Counted from the stretch's first letter, positions 44,603 through 53,438 are shown. The stretch is 64,000 bases of DNA from a bacterium (GCA_028275345.1 JAPWUV010000001.1:186001-250000); one strand, 5' to 3'. The notes: a model not told the origin generated them from the letters alone. Numbers and translations are program-made.

Positions 44603-46942
44603 ATGCAGGAGCCTCTCGAGCAGCAGGTGACCCTGACGGACTACCTCAGGGTCCTCTACCGCGGCCGGTGGATCATTGCCGCGTGCTTCCTGATCACCCT
44701 TGTCACCACCGCGTTCTTCACCTTCACGGCTGAGCCCATCTACGAAGCCTCCGCGACGGTGATGATCAAAGAGGAGGGCGGCGTTTCCGACGTCCTCTTC
44801 GGGGGGGTGGCGAGCGCCTTCCGCCGCGATACGGAGATCAACAACCAGGTCCAGATCCTCAAGAGCCGGACCCTCGCGGAGGAGGTCATCCGGAAGCTGC
44901 GGCAGTCGGACAAAGCGACTACGCTCAGGGTCCTTGGGAACCTCCCGGAAGACGTGCGACGAAAGGTCAACCCGCTGGGCTTGCTGACGGGTGTGCTGCG
45001 TGGTGGGGATGACAATCATGCCCCAGCGAGCGAAGAGGCTCTGATTGTGGCCCTCGCGGAGGGCTTGCGGAAGCGCCTGAAAGTGACCCCCGTCCGCAAT
45101 ACGGACATGATTGAGATCAAGTTCGAGGCGCCGAGCGCTTTCGAAGCCGCCTACGTGGCCAATACCATCGCCCAAACGTATCGGGAAGAGGACACCCGCT
45201 GGAGCCGCGCTGAGGTCAGTCAGGTCAAGGAGTTCCTGGAGCAGCAACTGCCGAAAATCCGAGAGGATCTTGAAGCCACAGAGGAAAGACTGCGAGAGTA
45301 CCAAGAGCAGCAAAACGTCTTTGCCCTGGACAAGGAAACGGAGAAGCTGGTCGAGAACATCTCGCAAGTGGAGGCTCTGTACCACGAGGCTCTGACGGAA
45401 CTCAACTCCACTCAGAAGCGGCTGGCCTACGTGGATTCCGTGCTGGAAGTGAGCCGCACGCACATTGACGTAGATGCCATTGCCAGCCAGCCCTACCTCG
45501 AGGAAATCCGGCGCCAGATCGCCCAGAAGGAAATTGAACGCGCTGCCATTGTCAGCAATCTTCTGGACCACGGCCTCTACCGGGAAGATGAGCCGACGTT
45601 GTCCCAGATCGACCGGGAGTTGACGGAACTCAAAGGGAAGTTCCGCGAGGAGGTGGCCAAGCTTGCGGCTTCTCAGATGCCCGATCCTCTGGGGGTATCC
45701 AATCAGGTGCTGCAGCGCAAGATCGAGCTGGAGGCCGAGCTGCGGTCCCTTCGCCCGAAGGTGGAGTCGCTCGAGCGCTTGCGTCAGGAGTACAATCGCC
45801 GGCTGGAGGGTATCCCGACCAAAGCCCTGGAGCTGGCCCGGCTGAAGCGGGCGGCGCTGGTCAACGAGAAGATCTTCACCATGATGCAGGAGAAGTACGA
45901 GGAGAGCCGGATCACGGAGGTAGGCCAGCTGGGGAAGGTCCGCATCGTGGATCCGGCGCGCGAGCCCCTATACCCGGTGAAGCCGAAGAAGAAGCTCAAC
46001 CTGACGCTGGCGGGGATCATCGGGCTCATGCTCGGCGTGGGGATCGCCTTTGTGATCGAGTACATGGACAATAGCGTGCGCACTCCCGAAGAGGTGGAAC
46101 GCCTTGGGATGCCTCTCCTGGGCACGGTGCCGATGATCGAGCTGGAGCCGGAGGAAGAGGAACGGCCCAGGCTGCGCCCTGGGACCAACGGGGACATGGA
46201 GGCCCAAGAACTCTCCAGCCGTTTGGTGGCTCACCTGCGACCCAAGTCGCCGATTGCTGAGGCCTACCGGACTGTCCGCACGAACATCCAGTACAGTCGT
46301 CCGGATCGGCCAGCCCGGACCATTTTGGTGACGAGCCCGGGACCGGGCGAAGGCAAGTCCACCACGGCGGCGAACCTGGCTATCACCTTCGCTCAGCTGG
46401 GCAACCGGACCCTGCTCGTGGACGCGGACCTGCGGCGGCCGATCATGCACCGGATTTTCGGCATCGATCGCAACCTGGGGCTCACTAATTGCATCGTCGG
46501 TCGGGAGGACATGGACAGGGTGATCAGGGCTACGCCCATCGAGAATCTGTTCGTGATGGCCTGCGGTCCCCTGCCCCCGAACCCGGCGGAGATCCTCGGC
46601 TCGGACTCGGCAAAGGAGCTTCTTCGCCGCATGAGCGAGAGCTTCGATGCCGTCCTGCTCGATAGCCCACCCATCCTCGCTGTGACGGACTCGCTGGTGC
46701 TCGCTACAGAGGTCGACGCCGTGGTTTTGGTTCTTCGGGCTGGCCAAACCGACCGACAGGCGGCTCTGCGCGGTTTCGCCTCGCTGGAGAAGGTGGGGGG
46801 CAAGATTCTGGGCGTGCTGTTGAACGGGATTCGGGTGGAGAGCGTCTACGGGTCCTACTACTATTACTACCACTACTATTACTACACGCGCGATGGCGAG
46901 CGGAAGGTGCGCAAGAAGAAGAAAGCGCGATCGCACTACTGA
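44603..46942 (+). CDS. Wzc-type polysaccharide co-polymerase and tyrosine autokinase
   Basis: An inner-membrane protein that controls export and chain length of capsule or exopolysaccharide. It has 779 residues. Order: Wzz domain with a first membrane segment (about 27-47), a long periplasmic coiled coil (about 190-430), GNVR-like region and second segment (about 467-485), then a cytoplasmic BY-kinase: Walker A TSPGPGEGKSTTAANLA near 579, Walker A' LLVDADLRRP near 608 and Walker B AVLLDSPP near 686. The C-terminus carries a dense tyrosine cluster (10 Tyr in 13 residues, codons at 46847-46885) followed by a Lys/Arg-rich tail. The cluster is the autophosphorylation substrate in Wzc. No glycosyltransferases are visible downstream. 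Confidence 0.95.
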   Translation: MQEPLEQQVTLTDYLRVLYRGRWIIAACFLITLVTTAFFTFTAEPIYEASATVMIKEEGGVSDVLFGGVASAFRRDTEINNQVQILKSRTLAEEVIRKLRQSDKATTLRVLGNLPEDVRRKVNPLGLLTGVLRGGDDNHAPASEEALIVALAEGLRKRLKVTPVRNTDMIEIKFEAPSAFEAAYVANTIAQTYREEDTRWSRAEVSQVKEFLEQQLPKIREDLEATEERLREYQEQQNVFALDKETEKLVENISQVEALYHEALTELNSTQKRLAYVDSVLEVSRTHIDVDAIASQPYLEEIRRQIAQKEIERAAIVSNLLDHGLYREDEPTLSQIDRELTELKGKFREEVAKLAASQMPDPLGVSNQVLQRKIELEAELRSLRPKVESLERLRQEYNRRLEGIPTKALELARLKRAALVNEKIFTMMQEKYEESRITEVGQLGKVRIVDPAREPLYPVKPKKKLNLTLAGIIGLMLGVGIAFVIEYMDNSVRTPEEVERLGMPLLGTVPMIELEPEEEERPRLRPGTNGDMEAQELSSRLVAHLRPKSPIAEAYRTVRTNIQYSRPDRPARTILVTSPGPGEGKSTTAANLAITFAQLGNRTLLVDADLRRPIMHRIFGIDRNLGLTNCIVGREDMDRVIRATPIENLFVMACGPLPPNPAEILGSDSAKELLRRMSESFDAVLLDSPPILAVTDSLVLATEVDAVVLVLRAGQTDRQAALRGFASLEKVGGKILGVLLNGIRVESVYGSYYYYYHYYYYTRDGERKVRKKKKARSHY

Positions 46943-46988
46943 TTCGGTGGGGAGGCTCTTCGTGCCAATAGCTGCCGGGGAAGGTCCC

Positions 46989-47507
46989 ATGAGAGAGTCG
47001 ACGAAGGCGATCCTCTGGGGAGTGGGATCCCTTTTGCTTGCCGGTTGGGCATGGGCTCAGCAGACAGCGCCGCAGGCTCAGGGCTATCAGCAGCCCGCTC
47101 GGTATTATCTGGGTTCGCTCGGGCCCGGGGGGTCGGATCAGTTGCTGATGCATGTGAACGTATGGGGGTACGTCCAAAAGCCCGGTCAGTACCTTGTCCC
47201 AGCCAACACAAACCTCGTTTCGCTCATTTCCTTCGCGGGAGGGCCGCTGGAGGACGCGAGCCTCCGGCGCGTCCAGGTGATCCGGGCCACGGCCGACGAT
47301 GGACAGCCGGCCGTCCTGAATGTGGACATCGAAGCGTACCTCAAGCGAGGGGATCCGGCGCTACTGCCGATCTTGCGCCCCGGCGACACGGTCATCGTTC
47401 GCGCCGGCCGGATGTACGGTGTGCGGAAAGTGCTGGACTACGTCTGGCGTGTCGCGGTCCTCGTACAGGCCTACGCTCTGTTCACCTACTACATCAAGCA
47501 CAGCTGA
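46989..47507 (+). CDS. SLBB-domain exopolysaccharide export-like protein
   Basis: The protein has 172 residues from an ATG with AAGG upstream, 46 nt after the kinase stop. A signal peptide spans 1-24 (LLLAGWAWAQQ). One SLBB domain follows (about 50-125: VNVWGYVQKPGQYLVPANTNL, quoted in part, then ISFAGGPLEDASLRR), and a hydrophobic segment lies near the C-terminus (VAVLVQAYALFTYYI). Wza-type channels have an N-terminal poly-export domain and two or more SLBB domains; here the former is absent. It is therefore a minimal SLBB protein, possibly a periplasmic partner of the Wzc protein rather than a complete outer-membrane channel. Confidence 0.85.
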   Translation: MRESTKAILWGVGSLLLAGWAWAQQTAPQAQGYQQPARYYLGSLGPGGSDQLLMHVNVWGYVQKPGQYLVPANTNLVSLISFAGGPLEDASLRRVQVIRATADDGQPAVLNVDIEAYLKRGDPALLPILRPGDTVIVRAGRMYGVRKVLDYVWRVAVLVQAYALFTYYIKHS

Positions 47508-47581
47508 TCTGAAGCCCGCTGCCACTCGCACGGAACTGTCGCGCACTTTGGGGGCGTCGGCTGACCAAGCGGAGGAGGTCG

Positions 47582-48175
47582 ATGGGCGGAGATGTCGCCG
47601 CGAATGAGGCCCGATGGTACGCACTTTACACCCGATCGCGCCACGAGAAGAAAGTCGAACACCAACTGATCCTCAAAGGCATCCAATGCTACCTGCCCCT
47701 GCGCGAAGTCTGGAGGGTGTGGAGTGACCGGCGGAAGCTGATTCAGGAGCCCCTCTTTCGCTGCTACATCTTCGTGCACGGCGACGAGCGCACGCGACTC
47801 GCGGCGTTGCAGACCTACGGAGCTGTCCGTTTCGTGAGTTTCAACGGCCGACCGGCGGTGGTGCGCGACGAGGAGATCGAGAACATCCGGCGCATCCTCC
47901 GACAGCACCCCGAGGCGGAAGCCTGCGAGAGCTGGTTGCTGGGAGAGATGGTGGAGATCGTGCGAGGGCCCCTCACCGGCATTCGGGGGACACTCGTGGA
48001 GATCCGCGGAAGTCGCCGGCTGGTGGTGAGCATCGATTCCATCCGGCAGGGCGTGCGCTTCGAGGTGGACACGGCCGACGTCCGCTCCCTGGGCCTCCGC
48101 GATCGCGTTTCTTCTTCTCGGACGTATGTTCTGGATTCGGTGGCGGGGATCGAGTACCGAAGGAAGCTTCGCTGA
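47582..48175 (+). CDS. NusG-like antitermination factor (UpxY/RfaH/LoaP class)
   Basis: The protein has 197 residues. The NGN domain (about 8-110) begins RWYALYTRSRHEKKVEHQL and includes LPLREVWRVWSDRRK and PLFRCYIFVH; a KOW domain (about 140-175) contains GEMVEIVRGPLTGIRGTL. Specialised NusG paralogues of this class are encoded with polysaccharide loci and promote elongation through long operons. Length and the YLPL..V...SDRRK region resemble UpxY of Bacteroides rather than housekeeping NusG, which normally sits beside rplK. Its position after the Wzc and SLBB genes fits. The long operon it should serve is not visible here. Confidence 0.9.
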   Translation: MGGDVAANEARWYALYTRSRHEKKVEHQLILKGIQCYLPLREVWRVWSDRRKLIQEPLFRCYIFVHGDERTRLAALQTYGAVRFVSFNGRPAVVRDEEIENIRRILRQHPEAEACESWLLGEMVEIVRGPLTGIRGTLVEIRGSRRLVVSIDSIRQGVRFEVDTADVRSLGLRDRVSSSRTYVLDSVAGIEYRRKLR

Positions 48176-48512
48176 GATCCGTCGCCCCTCGCCACTGGCT
48201 CCATCGCCAAGCAGGTTTGAATTTCACGGGGGGATCCTGCACGGTGCGAAAAGCGTCGCATAAACCTCCATCGGTTCCGGAAGCGGTGCGTCCAGGGAGA
48301 AGAGGGGGGCTTACTCTCGCAGCTTGTGAGGTAATGGGGTGGAGAGGACCCCAGCTTGCCAACTGCGCTAGCCCAACCGGCGTCAGATGGATTGCCAGGG
48401 GTGCCGCGCGGAAAGTCTCCCCCGGGGGATTTTCCCATTGCCTTTCTCTCGACGAAGATTAGTTTACATCGCAGATGGGCGATCCACCACATTGGAGACC
48501 GGGGAGGTGGCC
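48176..48512 (+). other. Intergenic region before the Tat-exported oxidoreductase
   Basis: No supported gene. A TTGCCT at 48438-48443 resembles a -35 box, but no good -10 lies 16-18 nt away; TTTACA occurs at 19 nt. The surrounding sequence shares an 18-base near-match with the ftsK promoter region. Confidence 0.35.
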
Positions 48513-49850
48513 ATGGAGATGGGCGAAGTCGATCGGAGGGAGTTCTTGAAGCGATCCGCGGCGGCCGCCGTGGGACTTGGATTGTCCGCGACTCCGGAGG
48601 GGAGGGAGGACACCTTGTCCCGCAAGCGACGGGCCGCGAGCGCCAACGACAGGATCGTCGTGGGTTTCATCGGCTGTGGCGGAATGGGGAGGGCTAACAT
48701 CCGCTACTTCAAGGAACAGCCCGACGTGGAAATCGCCGCCGTGTGCGACGTCTACCAGCCACATCTGGACCAAGCATTGGCCCTGGCAGGGGAGCGGGCC
48801 AAAGCCTACCGCGACTTCCGGCGCCTCTTGGAGCAAAAGGACATCGACGCCGTGGTGATCTCCACCCCGGACCATTGGCACGCGCTCCAGACCATCCTCG
48901 CCTGTCAGGCCGGGAAAGACGTGTACGTGGAAAAACCGCTGGCGCTCACCATCGTCGAAGGCCGGCGCATGGTGGAATACGCGCGACGCTACAATCGGGT
49001 TGTCCAGGTGGGCACGATGCAACGCTCGGGCAAACACTTCCAGCAGGCCGTGAAACTGGTGCAGAGCGGGATCCTCGGAAAGGTCACACGTGTCCGCACC
49101 TGGACGGCAGGAAACTCCTCCCCGCAGGGGATCGGAAATCCACCGGACAGCGATCCCCCGCCGGGGCTGGACTGGGACATGTGGCTGGGACCGGCCCCCT
49201 ACCACCCGTACAACAAGAACCGGTGCATCTACAACTTCCGCTGGTTTTGGGACTACTCCGGCGGCAAGTTGACGGACTGGGGAACGCACCTGCTCGACAT
49301 CGTCCTCTGGGCGATGAATGTGCGCGCCCCGATTGCCGTTTCGGCCTGTGGCGGGAAATGGGCCCTTGAGGACAATCGAGAGACTCCCGATACTCTGGAG
49401 GTGGTGTACGAATTCCCGGGCTTCGTCTGCTCCTACTCCGATCAGGAGGTCAATGCCCGGGGGATTGACCAGCAGGGATACGGGATCCAGTTCTACGGCA
49501 CCGAGGGCACGTTGTTCGTGAGCCGCAGCGGCTTTTGGCTCTACCCTGAGCTCAAGGAGGGTGAGGAGGAGCAGAGGGTCGGGCGAGTCCCCATCCTCCA
49601 GCGGGGTAGCTCGCCGATGAACGAACCGCACGTGCGCAATTTCCTGGACTGTGTCCGGAGTCGGCAGAAACCCATTTGCGACGTGGAGATCGGGCACTAC
49701 AGCACCACTGTGGCCCATTTGGGCAATATCGCCCTATGGAGTGGCCAGAGGATTCTGTGGGATGCCGAACAGGAGCGCATCACCAACGTCCCCGAGGCGA
49801 ATCGCTTCTTGAGCCGGGAGTACCGCAAGCCGTGGATCCTTCCGGATTGA
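48513..49850 (+). CDS. Tat-exported Gfo/Idh/MocA-family oxidoreductase
   Basis: The protein has 445 residues; the ATG follows GGAGGTGG at 2 nt past GGCC spacing. A twin-arginine signal is clear (DRREFLKRSAAAAVGLGLS). The Rossmann domain starts VVGFIGCGGMGRANI, followed by the family motif EKPLALTIVEGRRMVEYAR (Lys of EKP near 143), and the substrate domain has GKLTDWGTHLLDIVLWAM. Members oxidise or modify sugars with NAD(P); Tat-exported ones are common in carbohydrate-degrading FCB and Planctomycetes. The substrate is unknown. Proximity to exopolysaccharide genes may be coincidental. Confidence 0.93.
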   Translation: MEMGEVDRREFLKRSAAAAVGLGLSATPEGREDTLSRKRRAASANDRIVVGFIGCGGMGRANIRYFKEQPDVEIAAVCDVYQPHLDQALALAGERAKAYRDFRRLLEQKDIDAVVISTPDHWHALQTILACQAGKDVYVEKPLALTIVEGRRMVEYARRYNRVVQVGTMQRSGKHFQQAVKLVQSGILGKVTRVRTWTAGNSSPQGIGNPPDSDPPPGLDWDMWLGPAPYHPYNKNRCIYNFRWFWDYSGGKLTDWGTHLLDIVLWAMNVRAPIAVSACGGKWALEDNRETPDTLEVVYEFPGFVCSYSDQEVNARGIDQQGYGIQFYGTEGTLFVSRSGFWLYPELKEGEEEQRVGRVPILQRGSSPMNEPHVRNFLDCVRSRQKPICDVEIGHYSTTVAHLGNIALWSGQRILWDAEQERITNVPEANRFLSREYRKPWILPD

Positions 49851-49881
49851 GGCGCGCCGGACGTCCGGGTGGTGTTTTGCA

Positions 49882-49910
49882 TTGACTGGATGAGGGTCGA
49901 TTCGTAAATT
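49882..49910 (+). promoter_or_regulatory. Sigma70-type promoter of the ptsH-ptsI unit
   Basis: TTGACT, a 17-nt spacer and TAAATT followed by GG. The leader to ptsH is about 265 nt, the longest in the window. Confidence 0.75.
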
Positions 49911-50180
49911 GGCGGTTCCGATTTCGGCTCAGTCGAAAGAGACGCGGCCGGGGAAGCGGCCCCGTGCAGGGATGTCGCGAGCGGCCGATACGCATCGATG
50001 GAATGTGGAACGAGCCTTGCGACGACGTCCGTCGGCCTCACTTCGGGGAGCGCTCAAGCTCGCAAAAGTGTGCGGAGGTGGGGCGTCTGACCGGAGACGG
50101 ACATCCTTACCGCGGGCAATTAGGTACGGAGATCGTTTGGAACAGCGCGCGGAACCTTTCGCGACGGCACAGTGAGGCTG
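49911..50180 (+). other. Long leader region upstream of ptsH
   Basis: About 265 nt of untranslated leader with several GC-rich hairpins, for example CGGCCGGGGAAGCGGCC near 49946. I see no terminator and no convincing small gene; an open frame of about 66 codons from an ATG at 49972 lacks family features. Function not established. Confidence 0.35.
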
Positions 50181-50483
50181 ATGGTTGAGAAGGTTGTGAC
50201 AATCAAGAATCGATTGGGGATGCATGCCCGGCCGGCTGCTCTGTTTGTGAAGACCGCTTCCCAGTTCAAGAGCGATGTTTCCGTCATGAAGGACGGGCTG
50301 GAGGTGAACGGAAAGAGCATCATGGGGGTGATGATGCTGGCGGCCGAACAAGGTAGTCAGCTCGTGATCCGGGCTCACGGGGAGGATGAGAAGGAGGCGA
50401 TAGCCGCTCTTGAGAAACTCATTGAGGACAAGTTCTACGAGGACGACGGTCCACTCCCCGGAGGACGAAACCCCGGCGCGTGA
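50181..50483 (+). CDS. ptsH: Phosphocarrier protein HPr
   Basis: The protein has 100 residues, slightly longer than usual because of a C-terminal tail. The active His is in MHARPAALFV (about residue 15). The regulatory Ser lies in NGKSIMGVMMLAAEQG (about 46), the form recognised by HPr kinase in Gram-positives and some FCB and Proteobacteria. The preferred start is ATG 50181; a GTG three codons earlier is possible. HPr accepts phosphate from EI encoded 37 nt downstream. Confidence 0.96.
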   Translation: MVEKVVTIKNRLGMHARPAALFVKTASQFKSDVSVMKDGLEVNGKSIMGVMMLAAEQGSQLVIRAHGEDEKEAIAALEKLIEDKFYEDDGPLPGGRNPGA

Positions 50484-50520
50484 AGCCTGCGGCTCGGCCG
50501 TGGAGATCGAAGGGGACGAA

Positions 50521-52260
50521 GTGCGTCTGCGCGGCCTGGCGGTCTCACCGGGCATCGCCATCGGTCCCGTGTTCCTGGTGACGCACGAGGTGCCGGAGGT
50601 GGGTGTCCGTCACCTCAGCGCGGCGGAGGTGGCCGCGGAGAAAGCCCGCTTCCTGGAAGCGGTGGAAGCTGCCCGCCGGGAGATCCAGGACCTGCGAGAT
50701 CACTTGGCGCGAAACCTCGGGGAAGAGGGGGCCGCGATCTTCGAGGTTCACGAGCTGCTGCTGTCGGATCAGGCGGTGGTGGAGGCGACAACTCGGCGGA
50801 TCGAGCGAGACCTGCTCAGTGCCGAGCATGTGTTCACCGAGATCATGGAGGGTCACGAACGCACCCTGGAGGCCACGAATAACGAGCTTTTCCAGCAGCG
50901 GGCCGCCGACGTACGCGACGTCAAGCGCAGGGTCTTGAGACACCTGGTGGGGGACCGACGCACAGCCTTGACCAAGCTGCCCGAGCGGGGCATCGTGGTG
51001 GCTCGAGAGCTGACGCCTTCGGACACTGCGGCCATGGATCCGAAGCGGGTGCAAGCTTTCGCCACCGACCTCGGGGGCAAGACCTCGCATGCGGCCATCA
51101 TGGCCAGGGCCTTGCGGATCCCGGCCGTGGCCGGACTCCACTGCCTGACGGCTCTGGCCAGGCCGGGAGACACCATCGTCGTCGATGGGCTGAGCGGCGA
51201 AGTGGTGTTGAGGCCTCGGCCGCTCACGCTGGAGCATTTCGAGCTGCGAAGGCAGCGTTACCTTCGGCTTTCCGCTTCCCTGAGGAAGATCCGCGATCTC
51301 CCGTGCCGCACCCTCGACGGCAAGGACGTGACCCTCTCGGCCAACATCGAGCTCCCGGAGGAACTCGAGAGCCTGAAGGAATTCGGTCCCTACGGAGTGG
51401 GCCTGTATCGCACCGAGTACCTCTACCTGGCAAAGCCGGGTCCGCCGACGGAGGAGGAGCTCTACCAGGAATTCGCCAAAGTCGTGCGAGCCATGCGACC
51501 TCACAGCGTCATCATCCGGACGTTGGACATCGGCGGCGACAAAAAGCCGGATTGGATGACCTTCCCCGAGGAGCAAAATCCCTTCCTGGGCCTGCGCGGG
51601 GTGCGTCTGTGCTTCGAGCGGGAGGAACTGTTCCGCACCCAACTACGGGCGATCCTGCGCGCCAGCGCCCACGGGGACGTCAAGATCCTCTTCCCCATGA
51701 TCTCCTCCCTTTCCGACCTGCGGCGATGCAAGGAGTTCGTCGAACAAGCGCGGGAAGAGCTGCGCAGAGAGGGCAAGCCCTTCGCGGAAAAGGTGGAAAT
51801 CGGGGTGATGGTGGAGATCCCCTCGGCGGCCATCACCGCAGACGTGCTGGCTCGGGAGGCCGACTTCCTATCGATCGGGACGAATGATCTCATCCAGTAC
51901 ACCCTGGCAGTGGACCGAGGCAATGAGCACATCGCGGAGCTCTACCGTACCTTCGACCCCGCCGTGCTGCGTCTGATCAAGGAGACGATTGAGAAAGGCC
52001 ACCGCGCGGGAGTGTGGGTCGGCATGTGCGGAGAGATGGCGGGCGATCCGCTGGCCAGCCTCCTGTTGCTGGGACTTGGACTGGATGAGTTTTCCGTGAG
52101 CCCCATCACGCTTCTCGAGATCAAGCGGATCATTCGCTCGGTCACCTTCTCGGAGGCGGAGCAGGTGGCGCGGTGGGCTTTGGAGCTGCCGACGGCGCAA
52201 CAGGTGGAAGAGTTCCTGAGCGAAGTGATCCACCGGCGTTTCCCGGATCTACAGGTTTGA
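50521..52260 (+). CDS. ptsI: Phosphoenolpyruvate-protein phosphotransferase (PTS enzyme I)
   Basis: EI autophosphorylates from PEP and passes phosphate to HPr. It has 579 residues from GTG 50521, preceded by AAGGGG; earlier in-frame starts lie inside ptsH. The order is the N-terminal HPr-binding and swivelling domain with the active His in GGKTSHAAIMARAL (about residue 188), then the PEP-binding barrel with RTLDIGGDKKP, NPFLGLRGVRL, ILFPMISS, VEIPSAAI, FLSIGTNDLIQYTLAVDR and GMCGEMAGDP. No EIIA, EIIB or EIIC gene is in the window, so EI and HPr may serve regulation or PTS genes elsewhere. Confidence 0.97.
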   Translation: MRLRGLAVSPGIAIGPVFLVTHEVPEVGVRHLSAAEVAAEKARFLEAVEAARREIQDLRDHLARNLGEEGAAIFEVHELLLSDQAVVEATTRRIERDLLSAEHVFTEIMEGHERTLEATNNELFQQRAADVRDVKRRVLRHLVGDRRTALTKLPERGIVVARELTPSDTAAMDPKRVQAFATDLGGKTSHAAIMARALRIPAVAGLHCLTALARPGDTIVVDGLSGEVVLRPRPLTLEHFELRRQRYLRLSASLRKIRDLPCRTLDGKDVTLSANIELPEELESLKEFGPYGVGLYRTEYLYLAKPGPPTEEELYQEFAKVVRAMRPHSVIIRTLDIGGDKKPDWMTFPEEQNPFLGLRGVRLCFEREELFRTQLRAILRASAHGDVKILFPMISSLSDLRRCKEFVEQAREELRREGKPFAEKVEIGVMVEIPSAAITADVLAREADFLSIGTNDLIQYTLAVDRGNEHIAELYRTFDPAVLRLIKETIEKGHRAGVWVGMCGEMAGDPLASLLLLGLGLDEFSVSPITLLEIKRIIRSVTFSEAEQVARWALELPTAQQVEEFLSEVIHRRFPDLQV

Positions 52261-52299
52261 GGACGCGCAACTGGCTCTCGGAAACCGGCAGGAGGGTGG

Positions 52300-53349
52300 A
52301 TGGATCTCCAGGAAGCCATTCGCAAGTACGACGGATCGGACATGCTCGGCAAGCTGGCCTCGTTCGCGGACCAGCTGCGGCAGGCAAGGGCTCTGGCCGA
52401 AGGGCTGGACCTGCCCTATCGCGGCAGCTCCATCCGGCATGTGGTCATCGCGGGGATGGGAGGCTCCGCCATCGGCGGCGACATCGTCCGCTGCCTGACC
52501 TACCGGCAGTCCCCCGTCCCAGTCAGCGTCATTCGCCATTACGAGCTCCCCGCATTCGTCGGGAAGGACAGCCTGGTATTCGTCTCCAGCTACTCGGGAG
52601 AGACGGAGGAGACGCTTGCCGCGTTCAGGGAAGCGGTGGCGCGCCGGGCGATGATCGTGTGCATGTCTTCCGGCGGCACCGTCAGCCAGCTGGCTCAAGA
52701 GCATTCCCTGCCGCTCGTGCGGATTCCCCCCGGCTACCCTCCCCGAACCGCGCTCGGGTTCCTGACGGTGCCCATTCTGGAGACGATGGCCCGTTTCGGA
52801 CTGGCCTCGCCCTTGGATCCGGGCTTCGGTGAGACCGTCGCGCTCTGTGACGAGCTCGCGAAGGCGTATGCGCCGGGCTCTCCGGAGAATCTCGCGGTGC
52901 AGATCGCCGAGCGCCTTCTGGGCAAAATCCCGGTGATTTACGGCTCGGTGGTGCCAATGGAGGCGGTGGCCCTCCGTTGGAAGGGGCAGATCTCGGAAAA
53001 CGGCAAGATGCTGGCCTATGCCAATCTCTTCCCGGAGTTGAACCACAACGAGATCGTGGGCTGGGGGCTTCTACGGGAGATCCAGAATCGGATCCAGGTG
53101 ATCTACCTCCGCGACCGGGAAGACCACGACCGCATCGCCAAGCGGATGGACATCAGCCTGGAGATCCTGCGAGGCCAGACCAGTGAGGTCATTCAGGTGC
53201 AGAGCCGCGGCGAGTCGCTCATGGCTCGCCTTTTCTCATTGATCGTGCTCGGCGACTACGTCTCGTATTATTTGGCGCTGCTCAATCGGGTCGACCCAAC
53301 CCCGGTCGATACGATCACCTACCTCAAGAATCGGCTGAAGGAGGCGTGA
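52300..53349 (+). CDS. Bifunctional phosphoglucose/phosphomannose isomerase
   Basis: The protein has 349 residues and two SIS domains: [14 protein letters not shown] near residue 50, [14 protein letters not shown] near 88, and the second around [10 protein letters not shown] near 210. [10 protein letters not shown] near 247 contains the catalytic His typical of the archaeal/Thermotoga-type PGI/PMI. It interconverts glucose 6-phosphate or mannose 6-phosphate with fructose 6-phosphate. It starts 39 nt after ptsI. Mannose 6-phosphate supply would suit both glycolysis and polysaccharide synthesis. Confidence 0.93.
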   Translation: MDLQEAIRKYDGSDMLGKLASFADQLRQARALAEGLDLPYRGSSIRHVVIAGMGGSAIGGDIVRCLTYRQSPVPVSVIRHYELPAFVGKDSLVFVSSYSGETEETLAAFREAVARRAMIVCMSSGGTVSQLAQEHSLPLVRIPPGYPPRTALGFLTVPILETMARFGLASPLDPGFGETVALCDELAKAYAPGSPENLAVQIAERLLGKIPVIYGSVVPMEAVALRWKGQISENGKMLAYANLFPELNHNEIVGWGLLREIQNRIQVIYLRDREDHDRIAKRMDISLEILRGQTSEVIQVQSRGESLMARLFSLIVLGDYVSYYLALLNRVDPTPVDTITYLKNRLKEA

Positions 53350-53350
53350 G

Positions 53351-53406
53351 AGCCCCGCGGGCCTCGTCTCCGGAGGCGGGACCGAGGAGGGGGCTGGCGA
53401 AGCCCC
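53351..53406 (+). promoter_or_regulatory. Mutually exclusive hairpins in the metK leader
   Basis: Two copies of AGCCCC (53351-53356 and 53401-53406) flank one GGGGCT (53390-53395). The GGGGCT can pair with either copy: a long-range stem enclosing an inner CCTCG/CGAGG helix, or a compact hairpin with loop GGCGA. The metK Shine-Dalgarno GGAGGG follows at 53425. No T-run is present. It does not match SAM-I or SAH riboswitch consensus as I know them. Confidence 0.35.
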
Positions 53407-53438
53407 AGCGAATCCCAAACACCTGGAGGGAATGGACG

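Noticed and set aside
43199-45571. A 790-codon open frame on the minus strand opposite ftsK-lolA-wzc
   Set aside because: It lies antisense to three well-supported genes, has low-complexity composition typical of GC-rich shadow frames, and no ribosome-binding site or family motif. The same applies to the long antisense frames at 3257-4717 and 61372-62820 (both plus).
47582-48175. Housekeeping NusG
   Set aside because: Sequence and position beside Wzc and SLBB genes fit the specialised UpxY/RfaH class. Housekeeping nusG is normally beside secE-rplK, which are absent here.
49972-50175. Small ORF in the ptsH leader
   Set aside because: Arg-rich shadow-like composition, no convincing ribosome-binding site and no recognisable domain.
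53350-53438. SAM or SAH riboswitch upstream of metK
   Set aside because: GACCGAGGAG resembles part of the SAH element, but the rest of the consensus and its pseudoknot are missing, and the SAM-I core is absent.
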